From NCBI GenBank assembly GCA_013298485.1, contig JAAFHS010000095.1:1-7957 (forward strand): a stretch of 7,957 bases of DNA, in the 5' to 3' direction. The notes beneath the pieces were generated by a model that saw nothing but the letters and a program-made list of their open reading frames with translations, ran no database searches and had not been told where the DNA came from. Below are positions 4,583 to 7,957 of the stretch, in pieces. Source of the DNA: Rhodobacterales bacterium (GTDB lineage Bacteria > Pseudomonadota > Alphaproteobacteria > Rhodobacterales > Rhodobacteraceae). Within the stretch, counting starts at the first letter, position 1, and every line of letters starts with the position of its first letter. A program made the translations under genes and the position numbers.

Positions 4583-6775
4583 ATGGCCCAAGCTGTCCAG
4601 AAGATCACCCTATCGTCCTCACGGGATATCCCCTTTGACAAACTGGTGCTGAGCCAGTCCAACGTCCGGCGCATCAAGGCCGGTGTGTCGGTGGAGGAGT
4701 TAGCAGAGGACATCGCACGTCGTGGCCTGTTGCAAGGCCTGAGCGTGCGGCCTGTGTTGGATGCAGATGGCGTCGAGACCGGCAAGTTCGAGATCCCGGC
4801 TGGCGGTCGACGCTTTCAGGCGCTGGCACTGCTGGTGAAGCAGAAGCGTTTGGCGAAGACCGCACCTGTGCCTTGTGTGTTGCGTGATGTGACATCAGAT
4901 ATTTTGGCCGAGGACGACTCCTTGGCTGAGAACATGCAGCGCGTTGCCTTGCACCCGCTCGATCAGTTCCGTGCCTTTGCTACGTTGCGCGATAAGGGTC
5001 AGGGCGAGGATGCGATCGCGGCGGCCTTCTTCGTGACGCCACAGATCGTGAAGCAGCGGCTGAAACTCGCCTCCGTGGCCCCTGCCCTGCTCGAGGTCTA
5101 TGCCGAGGATGGCATGACGCTGGAACAGCTGATGGCCTTCACAGTGAACCCCGATCATGTGCGCCAGGTGCAGGTCTGGGATGCGGTGAAGAGTTCCTGG
5201 AACAAGGAGCCTTATTCGATCCGCCGCATGTTGACCGAAACCTCTGTGCGGGCTTCGGATCGGCGCACGGTGTTTGTCGGTGTTGATGCCTTTGAGGCAG
5301 CGGGTGGCGTTGTCTTGCGTGATCTCTTCCAAGGCGATGATGGTGGCTGGTTGGAGAACCCTGCCCTGCTTGACCGTTTGGTCGCGGACAAGCTGCAAGC
5401 CGAGGCGCAGGCAATTGCAGCCGAGGGTTGGAAGTGGATCGAGGTGTCCACCGACCTGCCCTACGGCTACAGCCACGGTCTGCGGCGTCTGGTTGGCGAT
5501 CCCTCACCGCTGAGCGCTGATGAAGCTGCAGAGCACGCCAAGCTGCTCGCCGAGTATCGTGTACTGGAAGAGGAATACTCTGGTCAGGACGAATACCCCG
5601 AGGAGATCGACAGCCGGCTTGGCGAGCTCGAAGCTGCGATGGAGGCCTTTGAGCAGCGTCCGCTGATCTTTGATGCGGCAGAGGTTGGTCGTGCTGGCGT
5701 CTTCGTCACGCTGGGTCGGGATGGCAGCTTGGCTGTTTATCGCGGCTATGTCCGGCCGGAGGATGAGCCTCGCGAAGAGACCGTGGCCAACTCCGGCGTT
5801 GAGCTGGGTGTGGAAGGGCAGGGGACTGATGGAGGCGTCTCGGCCTATCAGCTTCCCTCTGGCGCATCTGCGGCCACCGTCATCACTTCCGGGGGCCAGC
5901 CGTTCAACGCAGGTCTTCCAGACGATGAGGATGATAGCGCATTGAAGCCTTTGCCGGAGCGTCTGGTCATGGAGTTGACCGCGCATCGAACCCTCGCGTT
6001 GCGGGAGGCGATTGGGCGTTCTCCCGATGTCGCCCTGACGCTGCTGCTGATGAAGTTGGTCAATGACACCTTCCGCAGCTCGGGCGCTTCGGGCAGTTGC
6101 TTGGAGGCTGCTGTGCGCACCGTCTACATGTCGGCTCAGGCGTCTGATCTGAAGGACAGTCCGGTGGCCAAGGCCGTGGACGATCGCCATTCTGCTTGGG
6201 AGGCCGATCTGCCGCTTGGTGACGATGCCGTGCTTTGGGACTATCTCTCGGCCCTCGATCAGGCCAGCCGTTTGGCTCTGCTGGCGCATTGCCTGAGCTT
6301 CGGGATCAATGCGCTCCATGAGAAGGTCAACCCTTACGGCGCGGGCATCTCGGCCAGCGGCTTGACCCGGCGCATGGCACAGTCCGAGATCGCGGCCCAA
6401 GCCGTCGACCTCGACATGGTTGCTGCGGGCTGGGAGCCGACGGCGGACAACTACCTGAACCGGGTGCCCAAGGCGCGTATCCTTGAGGCCGTGCGTGAGG
6501 CGAAGGGGGAGGGCACCGCGCAGCTGCTCGACCATCTGAAGAAGGGCGAGATGGCGACGGAAGCCGAGCGCTTGCTCAAGGGCAGCGGTTGGTTGCCGGA
6601 GGTTCTGCGGCGCAGTGATCTTGCCGCTCTGGACGGTGGTGTTGCTGCAGAAGGGCAGGGGGCTTTGAGCGAAGAAGCCTTGGGCGGTTCGGACACCATT
6701 GAGGAAATCGACTTGCCCGCCTTCCTGATAGCAGATTTGCCCGTGGAAAGCACCGCGATGATGGCTGCGGAGTGA
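4583..6775 (+). CDS. Large ParB/RepB/Spo0J-family protein without a ParA partner
   Basis: This 730-residue protein begins with a ParB N-terminal domain (about 14-120): LVLSQSNVRR (21-30), GLLQGLSVRPV (48-58), IPAGGRRFQALALL (71-84) and LAENMQRVALHPLDQF (114-129). A helix-turn-helix-like stretch follows (about 141-162, EDAIAAAFFVTPQIVKQRLK), then about 560 residues not seen in ordinary ParB. An acidic coiled-coil-like part (about 311-358) lies within these. ATG 4583 is chosen because GGAG (4571-4574) sits 8 nt upstream; a TTG at 4511 would add 24 residues with no better signal. The usual GERR of the CTP pocket is GGRR here, while ENxQR is kept. Long ParB-like proteins of this type are common on alphaproteobacterial plasmids and conjugative elements, with unclear roles. 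It is not obviously a segregation protein: the operon already has RepB, and no ParA gene adjoins it. It may be a DNA clamp or regulator. Confidence 0.85.
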   Translation: MAQAVQKITLSSSRDIPFDKLVLSQSNVRRIKAGVSVEELAEDIARRGLLQGLSVRPVLDADGVETGKFEIPAGGRRFQALALLVKQKRLAKTAPVPCVLRDVTSDILAEDDSLAENMQRVALHPLDQFRAFATLRDKGQGEDAIAAAFFVTPQIVKQRLKLASVAPALLEVYAEDGMTLEQLMAFTVNPDHVRQVQVWDAVKSSWNKEPYSIRRMLTETSVRASDRRTVFVGVDAFEAAGGVVLRDLFQGDDGGWLENPALLDRLVADKLQAEAQAIAAEGWKWIEVSTDLPYGYSHGLRRLVGDPSPLSADEAAEHAKLLAEYRVLEEEYSGQDEYPEEIDSRLGELEAAMEAFEQRPLIFDAAEVGRAGVFVTLGRDGSLAVYRGYVRPEDEPREETVANSGVELGVEGQGTDGGVSAYQLPSGASAATVITSGGQPFNAGLPDDEDDSALKPLPERLVMELTAHRTLALREAIGRSPDVALTLLLMKLVNDTFRSSGASGSCLEAAVRTVYMSAQASDLKDSPVAKAVDDRHSAWEADLPLGDDAVLWDYLSALDQASRLALLAHCLSFGINALHEKVNPYGAGISASGLTRRMAQSEIAAQAVDLDMVAAGWEPTADNYLNRVPKARILEAVREAKGEGTAQLLDHLKKGEMATEAERLLKGSGWLPEVLRRSDLAALDGGVAAEGQGALSEEALGGSDTIEEIDLPAFLIADLPVESTAMMAAE

Positions 6776-6787
6776 TCTAAGCCTTCA

Positions 6788-6807
6788 AGGGCGGGGAAAC
6801 CCGCCCT
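6788..6807 (+). terminator. GC-rich hairpin after the ParB-like gene
   Basis: AGGGCGGG-GAAA-CCCGCCCT is a perfect 8-bp stem with a GAAA tetraloop, 12 bp after the stop codon. The following bases (AAATCACC) lack a U-run, so it may be an inefficient terminator, an mRNA 3' end protector, or need a factor. Position after a long gene and before an AT-rich promoter-like stretch supports an end-of-transcript role. Confidence 0.6.
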
Positions 6808-6835
6808 AAATCACCACAAAATACAACAATATCAA

Positions 6836-6861
6836 TATGATGAGTGCGAATGCTCGCATTC
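6836..6861 (+). promoter_or_regulatory. Possible -10 box and palindromic operator before the 157-codon gene
   Basis: TATGAT (6836-6841) is 5 of 6 to the -10 consensus; no convincing -35 is seen upstream. GAATGC-TC-GCATTC (6848-6861), perfect 6-bp arms, starts about where transcription would begin and ends just before the ribosome site GAGG (6867-6870). It could be an operator or a 5' UTR hairpin. Confidence 0.3.
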
Positions 6862-6874
6862 AGGATGAGGAATC

Positions 6875-7348
6875 ATGTCCGCAACCAAGATAATCGACAC
6901 AGCGCCCTTGGGCGCGCTCATTCGTTACACTGATGGCAGTCCCAAACCGCCCGCGCGCTTCACCAAAAAGTTGGCAGCCTGGGAAAGGTCCAACGGTGTT
7001 GGCCGTCTGGTAAAGAAGGAACCGCCGCGGCCTTATCCAACCTGGACGGCTCCGGCGTCCTTCACGCTGCATGAGGGCAACTTCTCCTCAGAGGGGGTGA
7101 TCCTCGTCACCATCATGCGCAGCCATTCGGCCGACAGTTCGCTGATCTTCGAAGTGATCGAGGAGCCCAAAGTGGGGCAGGTCCGCGTGCTTCTGGACTT
7201 CGGTGGCAACACTGAGCTGCTGCATCTGGCGGTATCGGTCAATGCGGCGGAGCTTTGGATAGCCAAGGAGGGCTATCGCAACGCGCGGTTCGAGATGGTC
7301 GGAGCTGAGGACGACGATGGGGCAGGGGAGGCGGCTATCGCCGCCTGA
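6875..7348 (+). CDS. Unrecognised 157-aa protein
   Basis: I do not recognise this family. The ATG at 6875 has GAGG 4 nt and AGGA 9 nt upstream, and the reading frame is well supported by GC-ended codons typical of its neighbours. The N-terminal third is basic and proline-rich (SPKPPARFTKK at 22-32, KKEPPRPYPTW at 47-57). The centre has alternating hydrophobic strands (GVILVTIM 74-81, SLIFEVIEE 89-97, QVRVLLDFG 102-110, ELLHLAVSV 114-122), suggesting a small beta-rich fold. The tail is acidic and low in complexity (GAEDDDGAGEAA). There is no signal peptide or membrane segment. It lies 99 bp after the large ParB-like gene, with a hairpin and a possible promoter between, so it may be a separate transcript. 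A role alongside the ParB-like protein is only suggested by position. Confidence 0.8.
   Translation: MSATKIIDTAPLGALIRYTDGSPKPPARFTKKLAAWERSNGVGRLVKKEPPRPYPTWTAPASFTLHEGNFSSEGVILVTIMRSHSADSSLIFEVIEEPKVGQVRVLLDFGGNTELLHLAVSVNAAELWIAKEGYRNARFEMVGAEDDDGAGEAAIAA
7329..7346 (+). terminator. Hairpin overlapping the end of the 157-codon gene
   Basis: AGGCGGC-TATC-GCCGCCT is a perfect 7-bp stem with a 4-nt loop, covering the last codons and reaching the first base of the TGA stop (7346-7348). Downstream bases (GAGGGGATTAATTTC) are only partly U-rich, so termination would be weak. The alanine-rich tail of the protein may be a by-product of this stem. Confidence 0.45.
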
Positions 7349-7390
7349 GGGGATTAATTTCTGGCTCGGCCAATGCCGTCTTGCGGTTTG

Positions 7391-7437
7391 GTCGAGCCTC
7401 TCTCGACAGATAGGCGCCATTGGCATATATTGCCAAT
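7391..7437 (+). promoter_or_regulatory. parDE promoter with two inverted repeats
   Basis: TCGACA (7403-7408; 5 of 6 to TTGACA) and TATATT (7426-7431; 4 of 6 to TATAAT) are 17 bp apart. Two perfect inverted repeats cover them: GTCGAG-CCTCT-CTCGAC (7391-7407), which overlaps the -35, and ATTGGCA-TATAT-TGCCAAT (7419-7437), whose spacer and right arm carry the -10. Both have 5-nt spacers. Antitoxins of the ParD type bind palindromes at their own promoter, so the second repeat is a good operator candidate. Confidence 0.65.
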
Positions 7438-7454
7438 CAAATGGAGATCACGGC

Positions 7455-7715
7455 ATGGCCACCCGCAACGTTGTTCTGACCGAACCCCAGTCAAAGCTGA
7501 TCGACGATCTGGTTGCCTCGGGCCGCTACCAGAACGCCTCCGAGGCGCTGCGGGCCGGTTTGCGCTTGCTGGAGCGCGAAGAGGCCGAGTTCCGTGACCT
7601 GCGCTCACGTCTGACACGTGGCGTGCTTGAAGTCCGGGAGGGGGCTTTCGCGCGTGGATCGGGTGAAGAAGCAATCCGGCGGGTCTTTGCAACGGCGCAA
7701 AAGTCCGCATCCTGA
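7455..7715 (+). CDS. parD: ParD-family (ribbon-helix-helix) antitoxin
   Basis: ParD neutralises the ParE toxin and represses the shared promoter. The 86 residues start with the ribbon strand RNVVLTEPQ (4-12), then two helices with QSKLIDDLVASGRYQNASEA (12-31) and LRAGLRLLEREEAE (32-45), the standard ribbon-helix-helix layout of this family. The C-terminal half (about 46-86) is the toxin-wrapping tail. ATG 7455 is chosen because GGAG (7443-7446) lies 8 nt upstream, the MATRNVVLT start is typical, and the promoter and operator lie just before it; the frame is open further upstream but that part would cross the promoter. The stop TGA (7713-7715) shares its A with the ATG of parE, so the two are translationally coupled with the antitoxin first. 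On a plasmid this pair acts as post-segregational killing. Confidence 0.92.
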   Translation: MATRNVVLTEPQSKLIDDLVASGRYQNASEALRAGLRLLEREEAEFRDLRSRLTRGVLEVREGAFARGSGEEAIRRVFATAQKSAS

Positions 7716-7957
7716 TGCCAAAACCATGGGTGTTGACGCGGCAGGCAGAGGTCGCACTGAAAGATATCGCGGTCTGGACTGTTGAAACTTTTGGCAGGCG
7801 GCAGGCAGACGCTTATGCTGAAGACCTGATCGAAAAGTGCCAGGCACTGGCGGACGGTGCTGCACCTTCCAAAGACTGCCGTCGACTGGTTGATCCTGCG
7901 CTGTCCGAAAACCTACGTTATGCCCGGTCCGGACAGCACTATGTGGTCTTTATTGCC
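7715..7957 (+). CDS. parE: ParE-family toxin, 3' end outside window
   Basis: ParE/RelE-superfamily toxins related to this one poison DNA gyrase and are held inactive by ParD. The frame opens at ATG 7715, one base inside the parD stop, and stays open to the window edge (81 codons; the family is usually about 95-105 aa, so some 15-25 residues are missing). Recognisable parts are WVLTRQAEVALKDIAVWTVE (5-24), a helix pair with FGRRQADAYAEDLIEKCQAL (26-45), and the strand region LRYARSGQHYVVFIA (67-81) that ends near the usual C-terminal core. The sequence visible is uninterrupted, so the toxin looks intact as far as can be seen. I cannot tell whether the C-terminus is complete. Confidence 0.9.
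   Translation, partial: MPKPWVLTRQAEVALKDIAVWTVETFGRRQADAYAEDLIEKCQALADGAAPSKDCRRLVDPALSENLRYARSGQHYVVFIA

Noticed and set aside
5504..6535. Long minus-strand ORF of 343 codons
   Set aside because: It lies wholly within the ParB-like gene, has no recognisable domain or ribosome site, and is the expected by-product of GC-rich codon use on the other strand.
1..7957. CRISPR arrays, tRNA or rRNA genes, IS ends
   Set aside because: No regularly spaced repeats, no cloverleaf or rRNA-like sequence, and no transposase with paired terminal repeats were found.

Overview
The window looks like the replication and maintenance module of an alphaproteobacterial, probably Rhodobacteraceae-type, low-copy plasmid or chromid. 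The basis is a complete repA-repB-repC operon with the classic layout, moderately high GC, and protein sequences that read like roseobacter/Paracoccus relatives. All genes run on the + strand. The one well-supported minus-strand element is the small antisense RNA between repB and repC.

Left to right: (1) 2-433, the 3' end of a gene that most resembles the C-terminal tail of a serine site-specific recombinase, cut by the window edge. (2) 434-858, a gene-free leader before repA with a perfect DnaA box (611-619), several short palindromes and a tandem 9-bp repeat. (3) repA (859-2085; ParA-type ATPase) overlapping repB (2075-3031; ParB-type centromere binder). (4) The 230-bp repB-repC spacer, holding a parS-like palindrome, a roughly 55-nt counter-transcribed RNA with its own promoter and terminator, and a leader region that may hold a short coupled ORF. 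(5) repC (3262-4440; initiator), carrying two more parS-like palindromes and a plausible oriV inside its coding sequence. (6) A large ParB-like gene (4583-6775) with no ParA partner of its own. (7) An unrecognised 157-codon gene (6875-7348) with a palindrome near its start. (8) A parD-parE type II toxin-antitoxin pair; parE runs off the right edge.

The parts fit one job, keeping the replicon: RepC starts replication, the antisense RNA limits RepC, RepA and RepB autoregulate and segregate the copies by acting on the three palindromes, and ParDE kills plasmid-free segregants. The second ParB-like protein and its small neighbour are the least explained part.

The strongest signals beyond routine annotation are three copies of a 16-bp palindrome (core GTTGGCCAYGGYCAAC) at 3065-3080, 3999-4014 and 4408-4423, two of them inside repC in different reading frames. 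Next is an antisense RNA whose 11-bp terminator stem pairs fully only in minus-strand RNA. A third is a possible leader ORF that ends 6 nt before the SD-less repC start.
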